From Deltaproteobacteria bacterium (GTDB lineage: Bacteria > Desulfobacterota > Desulfobacteria > Desulfobacterales > SURF-15), in contig JAHEHB010000304.1 of the NCBI GenBank assembly GCA_024644775.1, forward strand, positions 1 to 6,753: 6,753 nucleotides of DNA. The letters run 5' to 3'. Position numbers and translations under genes: made by a program. The notes beneath the pieces were generated by a model that was not told the DNA's origin, made no database searches, and saw only the letters and a list, made by a program, of their open reading frames with translations. Of this stretch, positions 1 to 6,391 are shown piece after piece. The first letter of the stretch is position 1, and the number at the start of each line of letters is the position of its first letter.

Positions 1-2
1 GA

Positions 3-1592
3 AAAGGAGCGGCACTTTTATCGCTGATTCCCGTTTTTGTATATGGGGTTCTGGCGGGTATGTCGCCGTCCACACAGCGCGCCGTGATTATGGTAACCGC
101 GTTCTTGTTCACTTTTTTGCTGGGGCGCGACCAGGATTCGATCAACACATTAGCGATCGCCGCGTTGATTATCCTGGTGGTTAACCCGCCGTCGTTATTT
201 TCCATATCATTCCAGCTTTCTTTTATAGCAGTATTTTCAATTATATACGGTTTTACCCGGAAGGATGAAAAAAAACAGCGCCAGACATCGATTTCAAAAG
301 CAAACGGGTTTAAAAAAACGCTTGAGTCCTACGCTTACGCATCTTTATTTGCCATCATGGGAACGCTTCCACTCATGATGCGATATTTCAATCAGATTTC
401 CTTGATCAGCCTGTTTGGTAACCTGTTGGCTGTGCCCCTTATCGGTATCATCGTTGTCCCGCTGGGCCTCTTTTCCGTGTTTCTGTACCCCCTCAGCATC
501 GAGGCATCAACTGTCGGTTTGTATGCTGCATCAATTGTGCTGACGTTTGCCCTCAAATTGCTTGAAGTAATATCGAGGCTGCCCTTTGCAGCGATAAAAA
601 CCCTAACCCCCTCTGTTTTGGAAATGGTTTGTTACTATGCATTGGGGTGGGCTCTGCTGAATGTCAAAAAACCAACAGATATGAATCGAAAATATGCGAT
701 GGCGGTGGCCGTTTTCGTTACCATCGTCTTTTGCGTAGATACAGGATACTGGTTGAACCGTCGGCTCTTGCATAAAGATCTTCGGGCCACGGTCATCGAT
801 GTGGGGCAAGGCAGTGCCGCCCTGCTGGAGATCCCGGGTGGAAAAAACCTACTGATCGATGGTGGAGGTTTCTCTGACAATTCAATGTTTGATGTTGGAG
901 CGAAAGTCATCGCTCCTTATCTATGGCGCAAAAAAATCACATCCATCGATACGCTGATACTCACCCATCCGAACAGCGATCACTTAAACGGTTTATTATA
1001 TATTGCCAAGCACTTTAATGTAAAACAGATATGGACCAACAGTGAAGCAGGAAAAACAAACGGCTATTTGCAGTTATTGGAGCTTGTGAAGAGAAACGGG
1101 ATCCTGATGCCACATTATACATCCATCCCACGGATCATAAACCTCAATGGCGCTCAATTAGAAATCTTGTATCCGCCAATGGATTTCCTGATCCGAAAAC
1201 AAAAAGATAAATGGCGAAACACAAATAATAATTCGCTTGTCGTGAAGATTCGATTCGGATCTATATCCATGCTGTTTCCCGGAGATATCGAATATGAGGC
1301 AGAAACAGAACTCACAGGCTTAAAGGGAGATAGACTCGAGAGCACGCTGCTTATTGCGCCTCACCACGGCAGCCGGGCCTCGAGCAGTGAAACATTTCTT
1401 GAAAAGGTTTCCCCGGATTGGGTCATCATATCCTCCGGGTGGAGAAATCGCTTCGGTTTTCCCCATCCATCGGTACTCAAAAGATACGAAAAACACGGAT
1501 GTCAAGTCCTCAATACCGCGCGTAGCGGGGCCATCACCATAACCACCGATGGCAACGCATTGAACATCACACCGTTTAAGAAAATGAGATAA
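3..1592 (+). CDS. comEC: ComEC/Rec2 family DNA internalization protein, 5'-truncated by window edge
   Basis: Inner-membrane protein that in transformable bacteria forms the channel for single-stranded DNA uptake. The frame is open from the left edge; an ATG at position 60 is internal, because the residues before it (ending VYGVLAG) continue the membrane domain. 529 codons are visible against roughly 750-850 in full-length homologs, so the N-terminal OB-fold region and first membrane helices lie outside. Visible residues 1 to about 250 are a polytopic Competence domain. From about residue 260 comes a metallo-beta-lactamase-like domain: DVGQGSA (266-272), LLIDGGG (283-289), THPNSDH (321-327, the HxxxDH metal motif), NNNSLVVK (408-415), FPGD (425-428) and PHHGS (453-457). 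The middle position of the metal motif is Asn where Asp or His is more usual. It ends in TAA with no clear terminator. Family assignment is firm; DNA uptake by this organism is inference. Confidence 0.95.
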   Translation, partial: KGAALLSLIPVFVYGVLAGMSPSTQRAVIMVTAFLFTFLLGRDQDSINTLAIAALIILVVNPPSLFSISFQLSFIAVFSIIYGFTRKDEKKQRQTSISKANGFKKTLESYAYASLFAIMGTLPLMMRYFNQISLISLFGNLLAVPLIGIIVVPLGLFSVFLYPLSIEASTVGLYAASIVLTFALKLLEVISRLPFAAIKTLTPSVLEMVCYYALGWALLNVKKPTDMNRKYAMAVAVFVTIVFCVDTGYWLNRRLLHKDLRATVIDVGQGSAALLEIPGGKNLLIDGGGFSDNSMFDVGAKVIAPYLWRKKITSIDTLILTHPNSDHLNGLLYIAKHFNVKQIWTNSEAGKTNGYLQLLELVKRNGILMPHYTSIPRIINLNGAQLEILYPPMDFLIRKQKDKWRNTNNNSLVVKIRFGSISMLFPGDIEYEAETELTGLKGDRLESTLLIAPHHGSRASSSETFLEKVSPDWVIISSGWRNRFGFPHPSVLKRYEKHGCQVLNTARSGAITITTDGNALNITPFKKMR

Positions 1593-1670
1593 AGAATTCG
1601 GGGCCAGAGGGCCAGACTTTGGTCGACCCCGGAGGGGTGATATGCATGGTAACGTTTAACAGTAGTGATA

Positions 1671-1690
1671 AGATTTCAGGTTTCGGGTGT
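1671..1690 (+). repeat. Dispersed intergenic repeat, copy 1
   Basis: The 20-mer AGATTTCAGGTTTCGGGTGT matches positions 6392-6411 (AGATTTCGGGTTTCGGGTGT) at 19 of 20 bases. The two copies are 4.7 kb apart, in unrelated intergenic regions, in the same orientation. The core TTTCGGGTGT also occurs inverted at 6450-6459. A repeated intergenic word of this kind suggests a genome-wide small repeat family rather than a site belonging to one gene. Confidence 0.7.
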
Positions 1691-1708
1691 TCCGCCAAGG
1701 TGGATCAG
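1690..1708 (+). repeat. Left arm of separated inverted repeat
   Basis: TTCCGCCAAGGTGGATCAG matches the reverse complement of 1829-1847 at 17 of 19 bases. Each arm is also internally dyad-symmetric (CCGCC...GGNGG). The arms are 120 bases apart. This arm directly abuts the dispersed repeat at 1671-1690, and the right arm is bordered by a related GAAACCTGA word. The arrangement resembles a small palindromic or MITE-like element, but no target-site duplication was identified. Confidence 0.55.
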
Positions 1709-1828
1709 CAACCGAATTCGCCCCGCTGTGTCGCAGTCGCTCATGAAATGAACAATTTTTCACCGGGCTCGGCCTTCAGTTTCTACCAAATTGGTGCTCA
1801 TGGTTAAGGATTCGGTATTTACTGAAAC

Positions 1829-1847
1829 CTGATCCGCCTCGGCGGAA
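1829..1847 (-). repeat. Right arm of separated inverted repeat
   Basis: CTGATCCGCCTCGGCGGAA is the inverted partner of 1690-1708 (two mismatches in 19). Its inner CCGCCTCGGCGG is a perfect 12-base palindrome in its own right, so the arm can fold alone as well as pair with the distant arm. Confidence 0.55.
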
Positions 1848-1962
1848 AACCATGAACAGATTTGATCTATAGCAGAACCGATCATCTCTGACCTGACCCT
1901 GAGGACCAGGTTTTCAATGACATAATACACGGTAGTCGGTGATCATTCTGAAGTCCGGTAGG

Positions 1963-2487
1963 TCAATCGGGTAGTCGAACGACGAGAACCGGTTTTTTGG
2001 ATCGACGAAGCACTTTTTTCGCAGTACTTCCGATGAGGGCCTCTTCTAAAGCCCCATGTCCGTGACTCCCCATGACGATCAGGTCGCAATTCCGCTCATC
2101 CGCTACCGTTAAGATCTGATGAACCGGATTCCCCCGTTCGACGATGATTTCATCGGTCACAAAAGACCGGCCATCGGACCCAGCTTTAACCTTTTCGCTG
2201 AAGGTATGCAGAATCTCATGAATGGCAACATTATCTCTTTTTTTTCCGATGAGTACCTCCCTTGCCTCTTGGTAGTGCCGACGTTTAATCTCCTCCCACT
2301 CACTATCTCCAATGTAGGGAGCAACTTTTGATTCAACGTCCGGATCTTCGAACAATACATGCAAAATGGTAATACTGGCGCCGTAAAGATTGGCAAGGCT
2401 CACCGCATACGCGAATGCATGGAAAGCGGTTTCTGACAGATCGGTGGTATAAAGAATTTTTTTTACTTCAACGTTTGGAAGTATCAT
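1963..2487 (-). CDS. Universal stress protein, UspA family
   Basis: A 174-residue single-domain cytosolic protein, slightly longer than the usual 140-160. It opens with the beta-strand/loop KKILYTTDLSE (residues 9-19), whose Asp16 corresponds to the nucleotide-contacting Asp. The C-terminal half carries the ATP-binding signature: IVMGSHGHGALEEALIGST fits Gly-x2-Gly-x9-Gly-Ser (Gly140, Gly143, Gly153, Ser154), followed by strand KPVLVV. It therefore belongs to the ATP-binding branch. Such proteins help cells survive starvation, oxidants and growth arrest; the specific role here cannot be read from sequence. ATG at 2487 is supported by AGGAG (2494-2498) six bases upstream, and a likely promoter lies near 2600-2625. 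It reads in the same direction as the MFS gene but is separated from it by 295 bases of repeats, so it is probably its own transcript. Confidence 0.93.
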   Translation of the reverse strand: MILPNVEVKKILYTTDLSETAFHAFAYAVSLANLYGASITILHVLFEDPDVESKVAPYIGDSEWEEIKRRHYQEAREVLIGKKRDNVAIHEILHTFSEKVKAGSDGRSFVTDEIIVERGNPVHQILTVADERNCDLIVMGSHGHGALEEALIGSTAKKVLRRSKKPVLVVRLPD

Positions 2488-2493
2488 TTTGTA

Positions 2494-2498
2494 CTCCT
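2494..2498 (-). promoter_or_regulatory. Shine-Dalgarno of the uspA-family gene
   Basis: On the minus strand AGGAG lies six bases before ATG 2487. It is one of only two clear ribosome binding sites in the window and fixes the start of this gene. Confidence 0.8.
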
Positions 2499-2596
2499 GT
2501 TCTCTGATTCGATTAATAATAAAGAAATATATTTACCAGCATCGCAGTTTCAAAAAGCTGTAACTCACTGAATTTAACAAAGATAGATTTAAACCC

Positions 2597-2625
2597 AAAA
2601 TATACAGAGCGTCTAGGTATGTCAA
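2597..2625 (-). promoter_or_regulatory. Putative sigma-70 promoter of the uspA-family gene
   Basis: On the minus strand a perfect -35 hexamer TTGACA (2620-2625) is followed after 17 bases by TATTTT (2597-2602), or after 15 bases by TATATT (2599-2604). The predicted transcript would have an AT-rich leader of about 100 bases before ATG 2487. Called from consensus match only. Confidence 0.5.
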
Positions 2626-2687
2626 GTATATCTTCTCGCTTCTTAAGGAACGTAACAGGATACGCGCATCAATCCCCGAGCCGGACA

Positions 2688-2723
2688 AAAGTGACTAAAG
2701 TGAACTAAAGTGACTAAAGTTGA
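2688..2723. repeat. Short tandem repeat, AAAGTGACT-type units
   Basis: Four head-to-tail units: AAAGTGACT (2688-2696), AAAGTGAACT (2697-2706), AAAGTGACT (2707-2715) and a degenerate AAAGTTGA (2716-2723). The last unit runs into TTGAGG (2720-2725), which pairs with CCTCAA (2747-2752) to make an imperfect hairpin. It lies in the spacer downstream of the MFS gene and upstream of the uspA promoter. Function unknown. Confidence 0.65.
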
Positions 2724-2744
2724 GGTATTCTATAAATTCCATAA

Positions 2745-2772
2745 TCCCTCAATTCCTCAATCCCCCAATTCT
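2745..2772. repeat. Pyrimidine-rich direct repeats (CTCAATTC type)
   Basis: Three degenerate units in a row, TCCCTCAATTC, CTCAATCCC and CCCAATTC, almost free of G on the plus strand. They abut the end of the MFS gene (stop at 2783). This looks like the same kind of low-complexity intergenic repeat tract as the AAAGTGACT array beside it. No terminator with a U-tract was found for the MFS gene here. Confidence 0.5.
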
Positions 2773-2782
2773 TATCCTATCT

Positions 2783-4129
2783 CTAAAATCTATACGTCTT
2801 GGTATTCCGTAGAATCCATGCGCTGAATGCAAAAAAAGTAATCCAAGTTATGAGGAAGTACCATGGAAACCAGCCAAACGCTTTCACAAAAACAATTTTT
2901 TCCATAGCTATCAATGATAGTTCCGGTTGCGCCAAGGCAATGTCAGCCCGCAACTTTGCTACGAGAAAGGAATAGAATATACCAATGAGCCCATAGGCCA
3001 AATTCATTGCAAGCCCCTTGAAACTCAAAACCGTAGCCCTTTGGCTGGAGCTGGTAACCTGATTCAGGTAATGGCTGATGAAAAACGCATTCATGGATAT
3101 GGCGCTATGAATCAACACGACAGGAAACAATCCCACCTTCGGGATAAAAAGGCGTATGCCCATCAATCCCAGAAACGAAAGAAATGAGAGAATGAGTAAG
3201 TTAAATAGGGGTGTACGTCGTTTCGTAAGCGCCAGCGATATTCGGGGAATGAAAATACCCAAAACGGCTAAACCGGAACCAATCAATCCGAATGACGCTT
3301 CCGGAAGATCAATCAGCCGAAAATATTGACTATTCAACGTCAACACCATTCGGATGACATGATCAAATAAAAGTGCGGCTGCAATAATCACAAGTACAAT
3401 GGGGGTCTTTAGTATCCAGGAGCCGGCCTGAAGGGTGATGCGAAATGCTTCCAATACGGAAGTTCCATATCCCTCGATGGCACGATTTTTGGTGTCCATC
3501 TCCTTCAAGCGCAACGTGGTAACCAGCGTGATGACAGCCATGATCAATGTGAGAAAAAGGGGGAATCGAAGCGTCAACGCTTGTGTGAGGCGTATATTCA
3601 ATCCCAACCCGTCTGCAATCCTCTGCATCAGAACAGGATCGTATACCGCTGCTCCGATACTCATGGCCCCCATATAAGCCATCGATCGCAGGCGCATCTG
3701 CCTCTCCAACACCTTTCCCCAATCTTTCACATCCCCTTCGTTTTTAAGTGAATCATAGGCAAGTGCTTCATCGGCGCCGCTCGCAGCAGCCTCGGCGGCG
3801 CCGCTCAGCATCCGATTCAATAGAAAAATCGCAAACAATAGACGCGAATTTCCCGTAGGAGCAAAGCATAGTAGTGCGATTTCCACCACCATGATACTCC
3901 CGGCAAAGACCAAAAGCCTCCGCCGACCGATAACATCGGCCAGTGCACCGGAAGGTACCTCAAGAAACACGATACTCAACGCCCAAACCGCATTCAGTAA
4001 CGCAAATTGCTCTAAGGTGAGTCCAAAATCGAGAAAAAGAATCGTGAATATCGGATAGTAGAATCGAGCATTGAAACATATCCGAAACCGGATGAAGAGA
4101 CGAATATTTTTAATTGCAAAGGGTGAAAT
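2783..4129 (-). CDS. MFS transporter, start codon non-canonical or lost
   Basis: A 12-helix-type secondary transporter of the inner membrane; substrate unknown. The loop 2-3 signature EVPSGALADVIGRR sits at residues 57-70 counting from the start proposed here, followed by long hydrophobic segments to the C-terminus and a mid-protein ADEALAYDSL stretch typical of drug/sugar-like MFS members. The first canonical start in frame is TTG 3979, which would remove helix 1 and part of helix 2. The frame continues upstream with convincing family sequence (NARFYYPIFTILFLDFGLTL) until a TAA at 4154-4156, with no ATG, GTG or TTG between. The best candidate is ATT at 4127-4129, with GGAG (4142-4145) 12 bases upstream, giving 448 residues. 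Either an AUU start is used, the start has mutated (recent pseudogene), or there is a sequencing error. Divergent from the TIGR02757 gene. Family firm, start uncertain. Confidence 0.85.
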   Translation of the reverse strand: MSPFAIKNIRLFIRFRICFNARFYYPIFTILFLDFGLTLEQFALLNAVWALSIVFLEVPSGALADVIGRRRLLVFAGSIMVVEIALLCFAPTGNSRLLFAIFLLNRMLSGAAEAAASGADEALAYDSLKNEGDVKDWGKVLERQMRLRSMAYMGAMSIGAAVYDPVLMQRIADGLGLNIRLTQALTLRFPLFLTLIMAVITLVTTLRLKEMDTKNRAIEGYGTSVLEAFRITLQAGSWILKTPIVLVIIAAALLFDHVIRMVLTLNSQYFRLIDLPEASFGLIGSGLAVLGIFIPRISLALTKRRTPLFNLLILSFLSFLGLMGIRLFIPKVGLFPVVLIHSAISMNAFFISHYLNQVTSSSQRATVLSFKGLAMNLAYGLIGIFYSFLVAKLRADIALAQPELSLIAMEKIVFVKAFGWFPWYFLITWITFFAFSAWILRNTKTYRF

Positions 4130-4174
4130 TTTTGTCGAATTCTCCGTTTCCGCTTATCGTTCCGAAGTTTTCTG

Positions 4175-4203
4175 TTACTACCGTTAAGCGTATCAGATGA
4201 CAA
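4175..4203 (-). promoter_or_regulatory. Weak candidate promoter of the MFS gene
   Basis: On the minus strand TTGTCA (4198-4203), one mismatch from the -35 consensus, is followed after 17 bases by TAGTAA (4175-4180), a poor -10. It is placed correctly for a transcript starting upstream of the extended MFS reading frame. Weak evidence. Confidence 0.25.
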
Positions 4204-4316
4204 GAAAAAAAGTCTATCGATTGATATTAACACCCAAGTTTAGTAAGAAACCGGTCAGCATTCACATTTAAGGAATTCAGGATTACCTCGGAAACGGTTT
4301 TCAAGCAGTACGCACC

Positions 4317-5108
4317 ATGATGTTACAACACATTAAAAAAAAACTCGATGCGCTATACGCGATGTACAACCAGCCGGTGTACGTGCATCCGGACCCCCTG
4401 GAGTTTCTTTACAATTATCAAGATATTGCGGATCGAGAAATCGTCGCGTTGGTTGCTGCGTCTCTAGCATATGGCAGAGTTGCCCAAATATTGAAAAGTG
4501 TATCACATGTTTTGAATATTATGGGACCCTCACCTGCACGTTATCTGAAAAACGCGACGGCCGGCTCTCTTAAAAAAGATTTTAACGGTTTTGTTCACCG
4601 CTTTGCCACCGATGACAACATCGCAGCCCTGCTATTGGGAGTAAAACAGGTCATTGCGACACATGGAACGTTGTATGAATGTTTCCTGTCTGAATTCAAA
4701 AAAAGGGATAAAACGGTATTACCCGCATTGACGATATTTGCTCGAAATCTAACAAACATCGGAAACCCAACGGCAGGGCACCTGATTCCCCTGCCGGAGA
4801 GAGGAAGTGCATGCAAACGCCTGAACCTATTTTTACGCTGGATGGTTCGAAAAGATGCAGTGGATCCCGGAGGATGGGATGAAATCCCGGTATCCAAACT
4901 GATCATTCCACTGGACGTACACATGTATCGGGCAGGGCAGTTACTCGGATATACAAACCGCAAACATGCCAATATGTCTACGGTGCTTGAAATTACAGCG
5001 GGATTTCGGAAACTCGTGCCCCGTGACCCGGTAAAATACGATTTCGCGCTCACCCGTCTTGGCATCAGAGACGATCAAGATCTCACAGCTTTTCTGAAAT
5101 CCAAGTGA
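4317..5108 (+). CDS. TIGR02757 (DUF2400) family protein
   Basis: A 263-residue soluble protein, full length for this family, which has no established function; some members are noted as distantly similar to helix-hairpin-helix DNA glycosylases, which I cannot confirm here. Family blocks visible in order: HPDPLEF (24-30), AASLAYGR (47-54), HRF (94-96), KRLNLFLRWMVRKD (167-180), DPGGW (183-187), LIIPLDVHMYR (195-205) and DPVKYDFALTRLGI (237-250). The dense invariant Arg/Asp/His content of the C-terminal half suggests a catalytic or nucleic-acid-binding site. The gene has two adjacent ATGs (4317 and 4320) and no good Shine-Dalgarno; the upstream frame closes at TAA 4269, so no much longer protein is possible. 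Its stop is 51 bases before hgcA in the same frame, but hgcA seems to have its own promoter. No link with mercury methylation is implied. Confidence 0.9.
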   Translation: MMLQHIKKKLDALYAMYNQPVYVHPDPLEFLYNYQDIADREIVALVAASLAYGRVAQILKSVSHVLNIMGPSPARYLKNATAGSLKKDFNGFVHRFATDDNIAALLLGVKQVIATHGTLYECFLSEFKKRDKTVLPALTIFARNLTNIGNPTAGHLIPLPERGSACKRLNLFLRWMVRKDAVDPGGWDEIPVSKLIIPLDVHMYRAGQLLGYTNRKHANMSTVLEITAGFRKLVPRDPVKYDFALTRLGIRDDQDLTAFLKSK

Positions 5109-5118
5109 AACACACCTA

Positions 5119-5147
5119 TTGACGAAAGGGGGTTTATTGATTATCGT
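5119..5147 (+). promoter_or_regulatory. Putative sigma-70 promoter of hgcA
   Basis: TTGACG (5119-5124), five of six matches to the -35 consensus, is followed after 17 bases by TATCGT (5142-5147), four of six to the -10 consensus. The predicted start site is near 5154, only about 6-15 bases before the candidate ATGs (5160, 5169). The -10 lies inside the palindrome 5140-5161, the classical geometry for repression. An alternative -10, GATAAT (5156-5161), would start transcription almost exactly at ATG 5169. Confidence 0.45.
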
Positions 5148-5161
5148 AAATTTACGATAAT
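5140..5161. promoter_or_regulatory. Perfect 22-base palindrome, candidate repressor operator
   Basis: Half-site ATTATCGTAAA is followed at once by its exact reverse complement TTTACGATAAT, with no spacer. The symmetry breaks at 5139/5162. It covers the putative -10 of hgcA and the first two bases of the upstream ATG candidate, so a bound dimer would block RNA polymerase. The size and AT-rich dyad with a central ATCGTAAATTTACGAT core are like those bound by ArsR/SmtB-family winged-helix repressors, and arsR-like genes are reported near hgcAB in some methylators. No such regulator is encoded in this window, so the identity of the binder is inference. Confidence 0.65.
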
Positions 5162-6374
5162 GTTCCGAATGTCTGACGCACACTTAAAAGATAAAGACTG
5201 TGGCGGTCCGGATGATTTATGCTGTTCATCCGGTACCTCACCACACCTACAGACTATTGCCGAAGCCCCAACCCAAGAAATCCCATGCTGCGGACCTTCA
5301 CCGGGACCCAGGAGCAGTCTGTTCGAACGCCCCGGCTACAGGCTCTGTTCCTTTGTGGAAATATTCATCGACACACCTGCCGGCCCTGTTCCCAGGGTAA
5401 AAACCGCCTTGGAAAATTCGGATTATCGGATAACCATATCCGCCCGTGCCGGTATCCAAAGGCAACGATACAAGGTGTCTCCCGGTCTCTATTGCGTCGG
5501 ATCTCCGGATGAAGATTCACCGGTGCTGGTTACAGCCAACTACTGGCTCAGCTTTAACGCGCTGCGCAAGGAACTTTCGGGAATCCATGCGTGGATATTG
5601 GTCTTGGACACCCGTGGCGTTAATGTGTGGTGTGCAGCCGGGAAAGGAACATTTGACACCCAGGAGGTCGTCCGGCAGGTAAATCAAACCGGATTATCAC
5701 ACGTGGTGCGTCGCCGGGAGTTAATTTTACCTCAACTTTCTGCCGTCGGTGTATCGGCAAAAGACGTAAAAAAAGAATGTGGCTTCAAAGTCACTTGGGG
5801 ACCGATTCGTACAAACGATATAAAAAAATTCATATCATCCGGCATGAAGGCGGATGCCGCCATGCGTCGGGTGACCTTCTCGATGTGGGAACGTATAGTC
5901 TTGGTGCCCGTAGAAGTATCGCAAATGCTGAAACCCACGATTTGGATTCTAATCGGGGTATTTATACTTTCCGGCATCGGAACGAATGTTTTTTCCTTTA
6001 ACGCATCTTGGATAAGGGGGGGTGTCGCAATTACCGCTTATGCAGCCGGTGTGCTCGCCGGAGCAATTGTAGCGCCGGCACTTTTGCCATGGATTCCGGG
6101 AAAAGCCTTTTCCGTAAAAGGCGCCATAACGGGGTTCATCGCCGGGGGATGCGTGGTTTGGATGTTGTGGGGAAAAATCGAAAGATTGGAGTCTTTGTCT
6201 TTAATTCTCTTTTCTATGGCGGTGAGTTCTTATCTGACCATGAATTTTACCGGTGCAACACCCTATACGTCACCGTCTGGTGTTGAGAAAGAAATGCGCA
6301 GAGCAATCCCGCTTCAAGCAGCCGCACTGTTTATCGCTGCCATATCGTGGGTGATGTCTGCGTTTATAAAATAA
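5160..6374 (+). CDS. hgcA: Mercury methylation corrinoid protein HgcA
   Basis: Membrane-anchored corrinoid protein that carries a methyl group on its cobalt and transfers it to Hg(II), forming methylmercury; its corrinoid domain is related to that of the acetyl-CoA pathway CFeSP protein. In the 404-residue product the cap-helix motif NVWCAAGK spans 155-162, with Cys158 the expected lower cobalt ligand. Flanking blocks RYKVSPGLYCVG (103-114), PVLVTANY (121-128) and ILPQLSAVGVSA (189-200) fit the family. Five hydrophobic segments (about 258-280, 287-308, 318-337, 344-362, 383-402) match the five-helix anchor, with NFTGATPYTSPSGVEKEMRR before the last. Position 166, after GTF, is Asp where Gly is what I recall as usual. 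The N-terminus is Cys-rich (14, 21, 22, 43, 44, 63). ATG 5160 lies in the palindrome and has no Shine-Dalgarno; ATG 5169 (MSDAHLKD) is a fair alternative. Assignment is strong; activity is untested. Confidence 0.95.
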   Translation: MFRMSDAHLKDKDCGGPDDLCCSSGTSPHLQTIAEAPTQEIPCCGPSPGPRSSLFERPGYRLCSFVEIFIDTPAGPVPRVKTALENSDYRITISARAGIQRQRYKVSPGLYCVGSPDEDSPVLVTANYWLSFNALRKELSGIHAWILVLDTRGVNVWCAAGKGTFDTQEVVRQVNQTGLSHVVRRRELILPQLSAVGVSAKDVKKECGFKVTWGPIRTNDIKKFISSGMKADAAMRRVTFSMWERIVLVPVEVSQMLKPTIWILIGVFILSGIGTNVFSFNASWIRGGVAITAYAAGVLAGAIVAPALLPWIPGKAFSVKGAITGFIAGGCVVWMLWGKIERLESLSLILFSMAVSSYLTMNFTGATPYTSPSGVEKEMRRAIPLQAAALFIAAISWVMSAFIK

Positions 6375-6387
6375 CGCCCTTCGGGCG
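6375..6387 (+). terminator. Short GC hairpin directly after hgcA
   Basis: CGCCC-TTC-GGGCG forms a five-base-pair GC stem with a three-base loop, beginning at the first base after the hgcA stop codon. It is followed by AACAAGATTT rather than a T-run, so it is at best a weak intrinsic terminator; it could instead slow exonucleases at the 3' end of an hgcA transcript. Confidence 0.35.
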
Positions 6388-6391
6388 AACA

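Larger units (their letters stand above)
1593..1962. other. 370-base intergenic region with repeats, no convincing gene
   Basis: This stretch separates the convergent comEC (+) and uspA (-) genes. It holds a dispersed repeat copy (1671-1690), a separated inverted repeat (1690-1708 and 1829-1847), a small hairpin ACCCC-GGA-GGGGT (1626-1638), and an imperfect dyad ACCTG...CAGGT (1893-1913) followed by TTTTC that might be a weak terminator. A 53-codon frame (ATG 1646 to TAA 1807) has a strong-looking GGAGGGG eight bases upstream, but that site lies in the small hairpin, I recognise no family, and the frame crosses the repeats. I do not call it a gene. The sequence could be the remnant of a small non-autonomous element. 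Confidence 0.55.

Noticed and set aside
1619..1807. 62-codon plus-strand frame starting at TTG 1619
   Set aside because: It spans the dispersed repeat and an inverted-repeat arm, and the product matches nothing I recognise; the ATG 1646 version is mentioned as a doubtful ORF only.
1893..1917. ACCTG...CAGGT dyad with TTTTC as the comEC terminator
   Set aside because: The pairing is interrupted by two mismatches, the T-run is only four bases, and it is 300 bases past the comEC stop; listed only as a weak possibility in the region entry.
3363..3722. 119-codon minus-strand frame inside the MFS gene
   Set aside because: Alternate-frame shadow, rich in His, Ser and Cys, with no domain; the MFS frame explains this DNA.
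2783..4129. MFS transporter as a mercury or methylmercury exporter partnered with hgcAB
   Set aside because: It is divergently oriented, separated by an unrelated gene, and has no visible metal-binding cysteine motif; proximity alone is not evidence.
4012..4233. Minus-strand 73-codon frame upstream of the MFS gene
   Set aside because: It overlaps the extended MFS frame, whose translation there is clear transporter helix sequence; this frame is basic, low-complexity and shows no family features.
4595..5065. 156-codon minus-strand frame inside the TIGR02757 gene
   Set aside because: Antisense shadow of a strongly conserved gene; its composition follows from the plus-strand codons.
5219..5512. 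97-codon plus-strand frame inside hgcA
   Set aside because: Overlaps conserved HgcA sequence in another frame, with no family signal of its own.
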